Assembly (NCBI RefSeq): GCF_021245725.1
Contig: NZ_JAJGSX010000053.1
Coordinates: 1 to 50,456, forward strand
Direction of reading: 5' to 3'
Length of the DNA: 50,456 bases
Origin: Pseudonocardia sp. TRM90224
GTDB lineage: Bacteria > Actinomycetota > Actinomycetes > Mycobacteriales > Pseudonocardiaceae
The notes beneath the pieces were generated by a model. It was not told the DNA's origin. It made no database searches and worked only from the letters and a program-made list of their open reading frames with translations. Both the position numbers and the translations under genes were made by a program. The first letter of the stretch is position 1. Every line of letters starts with the position of its first letter. Below, one piece after another: positions 32,866 through 41,257 of the stretch.

Positions 32866-33648
32866 ATGGGCAACAACGACCAGAATTCTGCCGGACTCGC
32901 CATCACCCGCGTGGCCAACGCGTGCGTCCTGCTCGAACTGAACGGCCACACGATCCTCACCGATCCATGGTTCACCGAGCGTTGGTACCTGCGGCGCGGT
33001 GAACCGCTCGGACTGGAGATCGCCGAGCTGCCACGGTTGACGGCGATCGTCGCCACGAGTTTCGCAGCCAACCACTGGGACCTGCGCGCGTTGCGCGGGT
33101 ACCGCCACAAAGCGGTCACACCCGTCTACGTGAGCACCGCCCGGATGGTGCGCCAAGCCCGCGCCCTGGGCTATCCACTCGTGGAGCGTCTGCGATGGGA
33201 CGAGACCCGCCACCCCGCTCCGTCGCTGTCGGTGGAGGCCGTCCCCGCCGGGCGGACCCTGGCGTGGCCCAACAACGCCTACGCGCTCAGCAGCGGCGGG
33301 ACCCGGGTCTTCTTCGGGGGTGAGATCTCCGATGTCGCATGGCTGGAGCGCTACCGGGCCCGGCGCGGTCCGGTGGCGGTGGCGCTGCTTCCCGTCAACG
33401 GTTTGCGGCCGGTCCTCGGGCCGCCGCTGGTGATGGGGCCCCGCCAAGCCGTGCAGGGGGCCGATGCCTTGGGCGCGCACACGCTCGTTCCGGTGCACGA
33501 TGCGCACGGCGACGACCTGCTCTCGCTGGTCTTCCACCGGAACGGCTCCGCGGCCGAGGCCGAGGAACTCGCAGCGGGCCGATCAGCCGGACTCGACGTC
33601 GTCTGCCTGGCGCCGGGGACCCGCTGGGCGTACCCGGCGGCCGTCTGA
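32866..33648 (+). CDS. Metallo-beta-lactamase-fold (UlaG-like) hydrolase with degenerate metal motif
   Basis: 260 aa from ATG 32866 (269 if GTG 32839 is used; the fold begins soon after 32866, so the shorter form is preferred). The fold is suggested by ITRVANACVLLELNGHTILT, DPWFTERWY, RVFFGGEISD and HTLVPVHDAHGDD. The usual zinc motif HxHxDH after the second strand is replaced by SFAANHWDL, so most canonical ligands are missing. It may use another metal site, or be a non-catalytic binding protein. It is divergent from MerR, which probably controls it. Confidence 0.75.
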   Translation: MGNNDQNSAGLAITRVANACVLLELNGHTILTDPWFTERWYLRRGEPLGLEIAELPRLTAIVATSFAANHWDLRALRGYRHKAVTPVYVSTARMVRQARALGYPLVERLRWDETRHPAPSLSVEAVPAGRTLAWPNNAYALSSGGTRVFFGGEISDVAWLERYRARRGPVAVALLPVNGLRPVLGPPLVMGPRQAVQGADALGAHTLVPVHDAHGDDLLSLVFHRNGSAAEAEELAAGRSAGLDVVCLAPGTRWAYPAAV

Positions 33649-33706
33649 CGAGCACCGAGATGCCCCGCCACCTGCCGCGTCCGCGGCACCGATCGACACG
33701 TGAACG

Positions 33707-34612
33707 TCAGACCGCGCGGGCCGCGACGAACGCGGCGGCGGCCCGGTCGAAGGCCGATATCCGGGCGGTCGCGGCGGAGGCGAGCCAGACGAAGCGCCAT
33801 TGGAAGGGCGGGACGTCGGTGATCGGCACGTAGGCGACGTCGGGACGGACGTAGTAGGTCGTGGCCTGGGTCGGCACCGGATAGGTGCCGATGCCGGCGC
33901 CGACGAGGGTGAGCATCTCCTGGACCGTGTTGAACGACGGGCCCCGTTGGACGGGCCGGCCGTCGGCCGTTTCCGCGGGCACGAGGGCCTGGTCCCAGTA
34001 GCTGGGAACCGCGGACGGGGTGCTGAGGACCTTGGTGCGGGCGAGGTCGGCGAAGGGCACCGACCGCCGGCGCGCGAACGGGTGCCGGGACGAGACCGCC
34101 AGGAGCCGGTCTTCCTCGAACAGCACCCCGCCCGCGGCGAGCTCGGCGTTGTCGCCCTCCTGGACGGGCAACGTGGCGAGCACCATGTTGATCTCGCGGT
34201 TGCGGAGGGGTTCGAGGCCCTCGCCGAACTGGTTCTCGCGGACCTGGACGGCGCAGTCCGGGTGGTCGGCCATGAACGTCTCGGCCACCTCCAAGACGAA
34301 CGGACCCGCGGCGGCACCGACGAAGCCCACCCGCAGGACGTCATGGATGCCACGAGCGGCGGCCGTCGCCCTGTCGAGAGCAGCGTGGATCTGCTGGTAA
34401 GCGGGCCGCAGCTCGTCGCAGAGGTGGCGCCCGATCGGCGTCAGCGCCACGTGCCGGCTGGTGCGCTCGAACAGCGGGGCCCCGATGCGTTGCTCCAGTT
34501 TCTTGATCGTCTGGCTGACCCGGGCCGTTGAGACGTACAGCCGCTGGGCGGCGCGGCCGAAGTGCAGTTCGTCCGCGAGCGTCAGGAGGATCTCCATTTC
34601 CCGCTGCTCCAT
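33707..34612 (-). CDS. LysR-family transcriptional regulator
   Basis: A 301-aa LysR-type regulator with HTH LADELHFGRAAQRLYVSTAR near residues 13-32, the LEQRIGAPLFERTSRHVALT hinge, and a type 2 periplasmic-binding-like effector domain (DVLRVGFVGAAAGPFVLEVA, FNTVQEMLTLVGAGIGTYPV). It is divergent from the DUF1772/NmrA-like operon and probably regulates it. The gap contains two overlapping inverted repeats suited to LysR binding. The inducer is unknown. Confidence 0.93.
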   Translation of the reverse strand: MEQREMEILLTLADELHFGRAAQRLYVSTARVSQTIKKLEQRIGAPLFERTSRHVALTPIGRHLCDELRPAYQQIHAALDRATAAARGIHDVLRVGFVGAAAGPFVLEVAETFMADHPDCAVQVRENQFGEGLEPLRNREINMVLATLPVQEGDNAELAAGGVLFEEDRLLAVSSRHPFARRRSVPFADLARTKVLSTPSAVPSYWDQALVPAETADGRPVQRGPSFNTVQEMLTLVGAGIGTYPVPTQATTYYVRPDVAYVPITDVPPFQWRFVWLASAATARISAFDRAAAAFVAARAV

Positions 34613-34640
34613 CGCGCCTGATCGCCCTTCCGCTCATCGG

Positions 34641-34710
34641 TAACCCGTCGGTTAACGATCGTTGCGCAGACGCTCGTTGTTAGCGGTCACATTCGACGAG
34701 ATCGTGACCG
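34641..34710. promoter_or_regulatory. Inverted repeats in the LysR divergent region
   Basis: TAACC-CGTC-GGTTA (34641-34654) overlaps the perfect 10-bp palindrome AACGATCGTT (34654-34663). Further on, CGGTCAC (34684-34690) pairs with GTGACCG (34704-34710) across 13 nt. The first pair suits a LysR recognition site near its own promoter. The last could be an activation site or an mRNA hairpin before the operon. Confidence 0.5.
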
Positions 34711-34735
34711 TACTCGGACACGGACAGGGGCGAAC

Positions 34736-34786
34736 ATGATCGGGATCAGCCGTCGCGGGGCAACCACGCTGGTGGGTGCGGCGTGA
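34736..34786 (+). CDS. Short 16-codon upstream ORF coupled to the DUF1772 gene
   Basis: ATG at 34736 encodes MIGISRRGATTLVGAA and stops at a TGA (34784-34786) overlapping the GTG start of the next gene. An AGGGG six nt before the ATG is a better ribosome-binding site than anything before the GTG at 34783, so ribosomes probably reach the membrane protein by termination-reinitiation. A leader-peptide role is possible. Confidence 0.4.
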   Translation: MIGISRRGATTLVGAA

Positions 34787-35280
34787 GCACGCGTGCGGGC
34801 GGAGTCGCCCTGGTCGGCGCGACGATCACGACAGGCTTGTCGGCCGGTGCGTTCGAGGTGTTCGGCCACACCATCATGCCGGGGCTGAAGAGCACCGACG
34901 ACCGCACTTTCGTCGCGGCGTTCCAGAGCATCGACCGGGCGATCATCAACCCGCGGTTCCTCGGCGGCACGTTCTTCGGCGCGTTGGCGTTGACCGCGGC
35001 CGCGGCGATCGCCAACCGTCGGGAGCGGCACCGGGCGCACATCGCCGGAGCGCTGGTGCTGTACCTGGCTGCGGTGATCATCACCATGCGGGTCAACGTC
35101 CCGCTCAACAACGCCATCAAGACCGCCGGCGATCCGGACCGGATCGATCTCACCGCCGTCCGGGAAGCCTTCGACGAGACCCGCTGGGCCCGGTGGAACA
35201 CCGTCCGCAGCGCCGCGGCGACCAGCGCGTTCGGCCTGCTGGCGTGGGCACTGGTCCAGCACGACCGGACGACGGACTGA
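34783..35280 (+). CDS. DUF1772 (anthrone-oxygenase-like) membrane protein
   Basis: A 165-aa protein with four hydrophobic helices. Family-like features are GLSAGAFEVFGHTIMPGL near the start and VNVPLNNAI followed by FDETRWARWNTVRSAAATSA near the end. DUF1772 proteins include polyketide anthrone oxygenases, but most bacterial members have no known role. The GTG at 34783 overlaps the stop of a 16-codon upstream ORF. It is followed after 38 bp by the NmrA-like gene and lies divergent from LysR. Confidence 0.82.
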   Translation: MSTRAGGVALVGATITTGLSAGAFEVFGHTIMPGLKSTDDRTFVAAFQSIDRAIINPRFLGGTFFGALALTAAAAIANRRERHRAHIAGALVLYLAAVIITMRVNVPLNNAIKTAGDPDRIDLTAVREAFDETRWARWNTVRSAAATSAFGLLAWALVQHDRTTD

Positions 35281-35318
35281 CCGTCATCCCATCCGCGTTG
35301 CGAGAAGAGAGATCCAAC

Positions 35319-36203
35319 ATGATCAGCAACTCGTCCGGCGACGTCCCCGGACCGATCCTCGTCCTCGGCGCCACCGGCACAACCGGACGCCGTGTCACAG
35401 CCAGGCTGCGCCGACGGGGGTTCGCCGTGCGACCGGGATCCCGCGCGGCCGATCCGGCGTTCGACTGGTCCGACGAAAGGACCTGGCAACCGGTCCTGAA
35501 CGGGGTGTCCGCCGCCTACATCGCCTACTACCCCGACATCACGGCGCCCGGAGCGTTCGACGCCATCACCCGCTTCGCGCACACCGCCGTCGCGAACGGC
35601 GTCGAACGCCTGGTCCTGATCTCCGGGCGCGGCGAGCCCGAATCCGAAGCCGTCGAGAAGGGTGTGATCGCGGCCAGCTCGCAGACCACCGTGGTGCGCT
35701 GCGCGTTCTTCGCCCAGGACTTCAGCGAGAAGGGCTTCGGCTTCGAGGAGATGATCCGCTTCGGCGCTGTTGCGCTGCCCGCTCCCGAAGTCGGCGAAGC
35801 CTTCGTCGATGCCGAGGACATCGCCGACGTCGTCGCCGAAGCGCTGGCCGACCCCCGCCACGCCGGGAAGCTCTACGAGCTCACCGGACCCCGGCTGCTC
35901 ACCTTCCGGCAAGCGATCGCGGAGATCGCCTCCGCCACCGGCCGGCACATCGACTACCAGCAGATCACCCCCGAACAGTTCGTCACCGGGCTCCTCGAGC
36001 AGGGCGTCCCCGAGGAAGGTGCCGCCGTCTTCGCCTCGATCTTCGAGACCACACTCGACGGACGCAACGCCCACCTCGCCGACGGGGTCGAGCAGGCACT
36101 CGGTCGCCCACCGCGCGACTTCGCGGACTTCGCCCGTGACGCCGCCGCCTCCGGCGTCTGGGACCTGCCTCACGCGGGAAAGCTCGGTGCAAGCGGCGTG
36201 TAG
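35319..36203 (+). CDS. NmrA-like NAD(P)-binding Rossmann protein
   Basis: A 294-aa atypical short-chain dehydrogenase family protein. The nucleotide-binding loop ILVLGATGTTGRRVTARLRR is complete. AAYIAYYPDI, NGVERLVLISGRGEPESEA and FVDAEDIADVVAEAL are typical of NmrA/YwnB-like NAD(P)H-binding proteins. No canonical YxxxK pair is evident, so it may be a redox sensor or a quinone-type reductase rather than a dehydrogenase. An AGAAGAGAG ribosome-binding site precedes the ATG. Its stop touches the start of the next membrane protein gene. Confidence 0.88.
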   Translation: MISNSSGDVPGPILVLGATGTTGRRVTARLRRRGFAVRPGSRAADPAFDWSDERTWQPVLNGVSAAYIAYYPDITAPGAFDAITRFAHTAVANGVERLVLISGRGEPESEAVEKGVIAASSQTTVVRCAFFAQDFSEKGFGFEEMIRFGAVALPAPEVGEAFVDAEDIADVVAEALADPRHAGKLYELTGPRLLTFRQAIAEIASATGRHIDYQQITPEQFVTGLLEQGVPEEGAAVFASIFETTLDGRNAHLADGVEQALGRPPRDFADFARDAAASGVWDLPHAGKLGASGV

Positions 36204-36709
36204 TGCCCGGCGATCACCATTCGGGGATGAACTCGCTCGCGGAATCCGAAGGCGTTCGCCGGACGACGTTCTGGCTGCTCATGGCGGCGATCGGGGTGGA
36301 TGTCGGGATCGTGGTCACCGAATTCGTCCGGGTCGGCGCGTCCGCGCCGCCCGGCGGATTGGTCGAGGTCGTCGTCCTGGGCCTGGGCGCCGGCTTTCTG
36401 CCGACCTCCTACTCGCTTCCGGTGCTCGTCACGGCCGTGCTCCACGCGACGCGGCGCAGGGCCCGGATGTGGCAGTCCCGGACGGTGATCGCCCTGCTCG
36501 GCCTGGTGTGGCTCGGCGCCAGCGTCTTCGTGCTGACCAGGTACGCGGTCGGGGTCGGGACCAGCGCGGAAGCTCGCCAATGGGTGACCTTCACCATCGG
36601 GCGGATGGCCGGTCAAGCCTCGCTGATCATCGTCGCGATCGTGCTGACCTTTCGTGACGACCTCGGGAAGCTCCTCTGGCGGCGCTCCTCAGGGCCCGCG
36701 CCGAGATAG
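36203..36709 (+). CDS. Small four-helix membrane protein, function unknown
   Basis: 168 aa from GTG 36203 (160 aa if ATG 36227 is used). Four hydrophobic helices are visible (TFWLLMAAIGVDVGIVVTEF, LVEVVVLGLGAGFLPTSYSL, VIALLGLVWLGASVFVLTRY, GQASLIIVAIVLTF). I do not recognise the family. Its position as last gene of the LysR-linked operon suggests a role with the NmrA-like and DUF1772 proteins. Confidence 0.72.
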   Translation: MPGDHHSGMNSLAESEGVRRTTFWLLMAAIGVDVGIVVTEFVRVGASAPPGGLVEVVVLGLGAGFLPTSYSLPVLVTAVLHATRRRARMWQSRTVIALLGLVWLGASVFVLTRYAVGVGTSAEARQWVTFTIGRMAGQASLIIVAIVLTFRDDLGKLLWRRSSGPAPR

Positions 36710-37112
36710 ACCGCGGTGCCGCGGAAGCTTGATCAAAGGGCGCTGGGGTTCATCTCACCCGTCCTAGCACGGCTCTGATGACGCCGGACGGGGCCTCGTA
36801 GGTCTCGGCCAGCTGTGCGACCGACGGCAGACACTCAACTCACGACCACGCCCGCCCGGCGACCGGCGCAGCTCATCCCGGGGTTGGGGAGGGCAGGAAA
36901 GCCACTTTCCTGCCCTGTGGGGGCCGGAAAGTGGCTTTCCTGCCCTCGCGTGCGCACGCACACCCCCTGACCGGCCGTCGCGTTCACCGACCTCACCGCG
37001 GCCGTACCCCCGAGTGCCGCACCCAGCACCGATCTCATCCCTCGTGGCGCCCCGGAGGGCCATGACCGACTTTCCTGGCAACGTGTGTGCTGTGCTGCCC
37101 TCGCGCCCCGGC
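36710..37112. other. Intergenic region between convergent genes
   Basis: About 400 bp without a gene. It contains the paired AAAGCCACTTTC element at 36889-36947 and a degenerate half-element near 37066-37087 (CTTTCCTGGCAACGTGTG). The rest shows nothing I can name. Confidence 0.7.
36889..36947. repeat. Paired AAAGCCACTTTC palindromes between convergent genes
   Basis: Unit 1 (36889-36916) and unit 2 (36921-36947) have GGGCAGGAAAG / CTTTCCTGCCC-type arms with CCA and TGG centres. The whole is an inverted repeat of two palindromes with a 4-nt spacer, between a plus-strand membrane protein gene and a minus-strand regulator. Confidence 0.87.
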
Positions 37113-39653
37113 TCATCCCGGTGCGCTGAGCCTCCCGAGCCGAGCACGGATCTGGGGGACGGTGGCTTCCTCGTCGTGGGTCGTCTCCACCCCGAGGCGG
37201 GTCAGGATGTCCAGGGCTTCCTGCCAGTGCCGGCGGGCGTGTTCGTGCTGGTCCACGGCGAGGTGTGCGTGGGCCAGGCCGTCGTGGGCGCGGACCTGGT
37301 CGCCGGCGTGGTTGAGTGCGACCGCGGCGTCGAGAGCGGCCTGGTGGCAGCCGAGGGCACGACCAGCGTGTCCGGCGCTGAGGTGCAGCCGGCCGAGGGC
37401 CTGGTGTGCCTCGAACTGGCTGTTCACGTCCCCGATCTCCAAGGCGAGGGTGAGTGCCTGCTCGTAGAGCGGGCCCGCCTCGGCGTAGCGGCCTTCCAGG
37501 CGGTGGATCATCCCGATCCCGAGCAGCGCTCCGAACGTGGCGCTGCGGCTACCGATGGAACGGGCCAGGACGAGCGTCCGCTCGAACGCATCGGCCGCCT
37601 CTTTGCGTTGCCCCTGCAGCCGGTGGACGTGTCCCAGACAGCGCAGTGCCCGGACCTCCTCGTGCGGGTTGCCGATGGCGCGCGCGATCGTGAGCGCCCG
37701 TTCGGGGTGTTCGACCGAGGGCCGCCCGAGGTCCAGCTCGGCCCACGCGAGGCAGATCAGCGCCGCGATCTCCCCGCCGCTGTCCGATGCGCGGCGGGCG
37801 ACGGTCAGCGCCTCGTCGCATATGCCGACGGCGTTCTGGAAGCGGCCCTGCAGCCGTTCGACCGCAGCCAGACCGGCGAGCGCGTCCACCTCGACGGTGG
37901 CGAGCGCGAGGTCGCGAGCCGTCGTGAGAGCACGTTCGAAGCACTCGGCGGCTGAATCGCCGCGCGCCTGCGGCCATCGGATCTCACCGAGGCAGACCAG
38001 CACCTCCGCCTGCCCGGCCCGATCTCCGCGCTCCTGGACGGAGTCCAGGACGTGCAGGTAGAGCTGTTCTGCGTCGACGAAGGGTCCCCGTGAGCGGAGG
38101 AGGCGGTGCAGGGTGACGGTCAGCTGCACGGCGTGCCGCGGCCAGCCGTGTTCCGCCGCGTGCAGGGTCACGGCGAGCAGGTTCGACAGCTCGCTGTCGA
38201 GCCAGGCGTTCGCCGATGCCGCATCGGGGAAGGACGTGTCGGTGGGTTTGGTGCGTTGCCGTTCCTGCGTGGTGGGGTGGACGATGTCGATGGCCGACGC
38301 CGCGGTGTCGCGGTAGTGGTCCAGCAGCCGGGTGATCGCCTCCCGGCCCTCCGGGCCTGCGTCGTCTCGTGCCGCGGTCGCCCCGGCGTGCGCGCGGACG
38401 AGGTCGTGGAACCGGTAGCGGCCCGGGGTGAGCTCGAGCAGCAGGCTGGCTTCGAGCAGCTCACCGATCAACCGCTCCGCCCCGGCCGGCGTGGCGGCGG
38501 TCAGGGCCGCGACGGCGTCGCGCTCGACGTCGGCGCCCGGGTGCAGCCCGAGCAGTCGGTACGCGCGTTGGAGCTCACCGTCGAGCTGGTGGTAGGACAG
38601 GTCCAGGGCGGCGGAGACGCTGCGGTGTCCGGCGTCGAGCGCGTCGAGCCGGTCCCGGTGGTCCACCAGCCTCTCGACCAGGTGCTGCACCGTCCAGGCC
38701 GGGCGCGACCGCAGGCGGGCCGCGGCGATCCGGATCGCCAGCGGCAACCGTCCACACAGCTCGACGACCTCCGCCACCCCGTCACCCGACCCGCCGGCCG
38801 CCCGTTGTGGCCCTGCCACCTGGCCGAACAGGTCGATCGCGTCCGTCGTGCTCAACACGTCGAGCGACAGCGCGTGGGTCTGGTCCAGCCCGGTGAGCCG
38901 GCGCCGGCTGGTCACCAGCACCAGACACCCCGGCGTGCCCGGCAGCAACGGCCGCACCTGCGCATCGCTGACGGCGTTGTCGAGCAGCACCAACACCTTC
39001 CTGCCCGCCAACCGGCTGCGGTACAGCGCCGCCCGATCCTCCAGGTGCTCCGGGACCTGCTCGCCCGAGACGCCCAGCGCGCGCAGCAGCCGGTCCAGCC
39101 CTTCCGCCGCGTCCACCGGTGGCACACCATCGGTGTAGCCGTGCAGGTCGAGGAACAGCTGCCCGTCCGGGAACCGGCCGGCCACCCGGTGCGCGGCATG
39201 GATGGCCAACGCGGTCTTCCCGATCCCGGCCATGCCGTCGATCGTGCTGATCACCACCGTCGCGGCCTCGTCGCCGAGGTCTTCGAGGCCGGCGAGCTCG
39301 GCCACCCTGCCGGTGAACGCGGGCGGCACCGCCGGCAGCTGCCGCGGCGCCACCCGTTCAGGCAGCGCCACATCAGGTGCACCGCTGTGCCCCGCCACCA
39401 AGCGGCGCTCCTCGGCGGCGCTCAGCTCCAACCCCGACGCCAGCAGCCGCAGCGTCGTGACCTGCGGCCGCGCCACATCACCCGCCTCCAACCGGCGCAC
39501 CGTCCGCGCACTCAACCCGGCACGCTTGGCGAGCTGCTGCTGGGTGAGCAGCGCACGTTCCCGCCACATCCGCAGCAGCTCCGCCGCACTCACCCCACCG
39601 ATCGACACGGCCCCCACCGCTCTCTTTCCCGATGATTCGAGCAAACTGGACAT
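37113..39653 (-). CDS. XRE-family regulator with NB-ARC ATPase and TPR repeats (STAND type)
   Basis: An 846-aa protein with XRE helix-turn-helix (LTQQQLAKRAGLSARTVRRL, residues 37-56), Walker A GMAGIGKT (140-147), Walker B-like KVLVLLDNAV, the downstream TPGCLVLVTSRRR, and many TPR-like repeats to the C-terminus (AECFERALTTARDLALA, AGPLYEQALTLALEIG, ALGCHQAALDAAVALN). It shares the architecture of the protein at 969-3629. The ATG at 39653 follows the end of the hydrolase gene by 17 bp on the same strand, so it may be cotranscribed with the hydrolase and membrane protein and control them. Confidence 0.9.
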   Translation of the reverse strand: MSSLLESSGKRAVGAVSIGGVSAAELLRMWRERALLTQQQLAKRAGLSARTVRRLEAGDVARPQVTTLRLLASGLELSAAEERRLVAGHSGAPDVALPERVAPRQLPAVPPAFTGRVAELAGLEDLGDEAATVVISTIDGMAGIGKTALAIHAAHRVAGRFPDGQLFLDLHGYTDGVPPVDAAEGLDRLLRALGVSGEQVPEHLEDRAALYRSRLAGRKVLVLLDNAVSDAQVRPLLPGTPGCLVLVTSRRRLTGLDQTHALSLDVLSTTDAIDLFGQVAGPQRAAGGSGDGVAEVVELCGRLPLAIRIAAARLRSRPAWTVQHLVERLVDHRDRLDALDAGHRSVSAALDLSYHQLDGELQRAYRLLGLHPGADVERDAVAALTAATPAGAERLIGELLEASLLLELTPGRYRFHDLVRAHAGATAARDDAGPEGREAITRLLDHYRDTAASAIDIVHPTTQERQRTKPTDTSFPDAASANAWLDSELSNLLAVTLHAAEHGWPRHAVQLTVTLHRLLRSRGPFVDAEQLYLHVLDSVQERGDRAGQAEVLVCLGEIRWPQARGDSAAECFERALTTARDLALATVEVDALAGLAAVERLQGRFQNAVGICDEALTVARRASDSGGEIAALICLAWAELDLGRPSVEHPERALTIARAIGNPHEEVRALRCLGHVHRLQGQRKEAADAFERTLVLARSIGSRSATFGALLGIGMIHRLEGRYAEAGPLYEQALTLALEIGDVNSQFEAHQALGRLHLSAGHAGRALGCHQAALDAAVALNHAGDQVRAHDGLAHAHLAVDQHEHARRHWQEALDILTRLGVETTHDEEATVPQIRARLGRLSAPG

Positions 39654-39670
39654 CAGTGCGCCGCCTCCGG

Positions 39671-40525
39671 TCAGGCGGCGATGTGCTCGACGAGCAGGTG
39701 CGGGGCGTCGAGCGCGACGAGCGTTCTGGCGTTCGGCACCTCCACGAGGTGGGCGTTGCGGAAGGCGTCCTGCAGCCTGCGACCGAGCTGCGGGGTGAAC
39801 GCGCGGTCGGCGGTGCCCCAGACGATGGTGACCGGACCGGTGAACCGGTCGAGCCGGGTCGAGACGTCGAGCAGGTCGGCGGGCCTCGCCGCCCGGAGGA
39901 AGGCGACGGCGTCGCCGCGGATCGCGGCATCGGTGAGACCCGGTTCGATCCAGGACCGCGTCTGCGCCGGGTCGAGCCGCTCGGCGAGCAACCCGAACCC
40001 CAGCGGTGAGTGCCGGAAGGCGCGCGACCGCATCGGCTGCAGGTTGATCTTCATCAGGGTGTTGCCCTTGAGCAGCGCGAACACGACGTTGAACGGGAAG
40101 GGCGGGAACGTGTCGAACGCGTCGCAGTTGGTGAGCACCACCCGCCCGATCCGGCTCGGATCCGTGTCGATCAGGAACTGGCACAGCGCACCGCCGGTGT
40201 CCGCACCCACGAGCGTGACGTCGTGCAGGTCCAGCTCCTCGATGAAGCGGACGATCTGCCGGGCGACCCCACGCGGTGTCTGGTCGGTCCCCGGGTTCGT
40301 GGCGACGCGGTGGGCGCCCAGCGGCCAGTCCGGCGCGTAGGAGCGGATGCCCCGGGCTGCCAGCAGGTCGGCGACACCCGTCCAGAGCGTGCCGTCCATC
40401 AGGAACGGGTGCACGAACAGGACCGGCGGCCCGGCCGCGTCGAGGGGCCCGGCGGTCCGGTACTCCACGACGCCGTGCGACAGCTCGATCGACGTTCTCG
40501 TGCTGTTTCCATTCGCGCTGTTCAT
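39671..40525 (-). CDS. Alpha/beta hydrolase with Asp at the nucleophile elbow
   Basis: A 284-aa alpha/beta-hydrolase-fold protein. The oxyanion motif is VHPFLMDGTLW. The nucleophile elbow reads VGADTGGALC, so the nucleophile would be Asp, as in haloalkane dehalogenases and epoxide hydrolases, not Ser. The acid is in WGTADRAF and the catalytic His in LDAPHLLVEH. The substrate is unknown; a dehalogenase- or epoxide-hydrolase-like reaction is inferred. The ATG at 40525 overlaps the stop of the membrane protein gene upstream (ATGA). Confidence 0.88.
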   Translation of the reverse strand: MNSANGNSTRTSIELSHGVVEYRTAGPLDAAGPPVLFVHPFLMDGTLWTGVADLLAARGIRSYAPDWPLGAHRVATNPGTDQTPRGVARQIVRFIEELDLHDVTLVGADTGGALCQFLIDTDPSRIGRVVLTNCDAFDTFPPFPFNVVFALLKGNTLMKINLQPMRSRAFRHSPLGFGLLAERLDPAQTRSWIEPGLTDAAIRGDAVAFLRAARPADLLDVSTRLDRFTGPVTIVWGTADRAFTPQLGRRLQDAFRNAHLVEVPNARTLVALDAPHLLVEHIAA

Positions 40526-41193
40526 CGGGCTTCCGCCCGGACCCGGCGGTAGATCACGATGGCGGCGACGACCGTCCAGACCATCGACAGCACACGTCCG
40601 ACGGGAAGGAGCACCGAGGCGTAGTAGATGGCCAGCGACAGCACCGACAGCATGGCGAGCGTGCCGGCGATGAAGCCGAACCAGCGGGTCGGGTTGCCCA
40701 GCAGCCGCTCGCGACCGAGCACGAGCGCCGAACCGAAGACGAACACGCCGAGCAGGACGACGTTGACGACACCACCGGCGATGAAGCTCGACTGGCGCAG
40801 CACCTCGACGGTCGTGTCGTCCGCTGTCGGCGCGAGCACGGCCAGGGTCCCCGACAGCACCGACGAGACCACCATGGCGGTCGTCGACACGTAACCGATG
40901 CGTGGCAGCCATGCGGCGCCCGCCGCGCGCAGTGCAGGCGCGAGACCGGCGACGAACAGCGCGAAGCAGGCCACCGACACGACCTGCAGCACGGCGGTGA
41001 TCGTGACGGCGACGGGGTTGGCCGTGTAGAAGTCGGCCACGGCCGAGGCGGGGGAGCCGGGCAGCGGCAGGTCCCGGTCCGTGAACGCCCCGGCGAGCGG
41101 GCTCACCGCGAGGTAGGCGACGAGGAACCCGACGGCGGCGAGCACGCCGGTGGTGGGCGAGGTGCGGGACGAGGCACGGGCGGGCGCATTCAT
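40522..41193 (-). CDS. DUF4386-like membrane protein
   Basis: A 223-aa protein with about six helices (TGVLAAVGFLVAYLAVSPL, VTITAVLQVVSVACFALFV, IGYVSTTAMVVSSVLSG, AGGVVNVVLLGVFVFGSALV, FGFIAGTLAMLSVLSLAIYY). The pattern resembles DUF4386 proteins, function unknown. It is first of a coupled set with the Asp-type hydrolase and perhaps the NB-ARC regulator. Confidence 0.72.
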   Translation of the reverse strand: MNAPARASSRTSPTTGVLAAVGFLVAYLAVSPLAGAFTDRDLPLPGSPASAVADFYTANPVAVTITAVLQVVSVACFALFVAGLAPALRAAGAAWLPRIGYVSTTAMVVSSVLSGTLAVLAPTADDTTVEVLRQSSFIAGGVVNVVLLGVFVFGSALVLGRERLLGNPTRWFGFIAGTLAMLSVLSLAIYYASVLLPVGRVLSMVWTVVAAIVIYRRVRAEAR

Positions 41194-41257
41194 GGCTTTA
41201 CTCCTCTTTGGGTGTTCGGTGACAGGGTCGTGGGTGGAACGTCGGGCCGCGTCCCGC

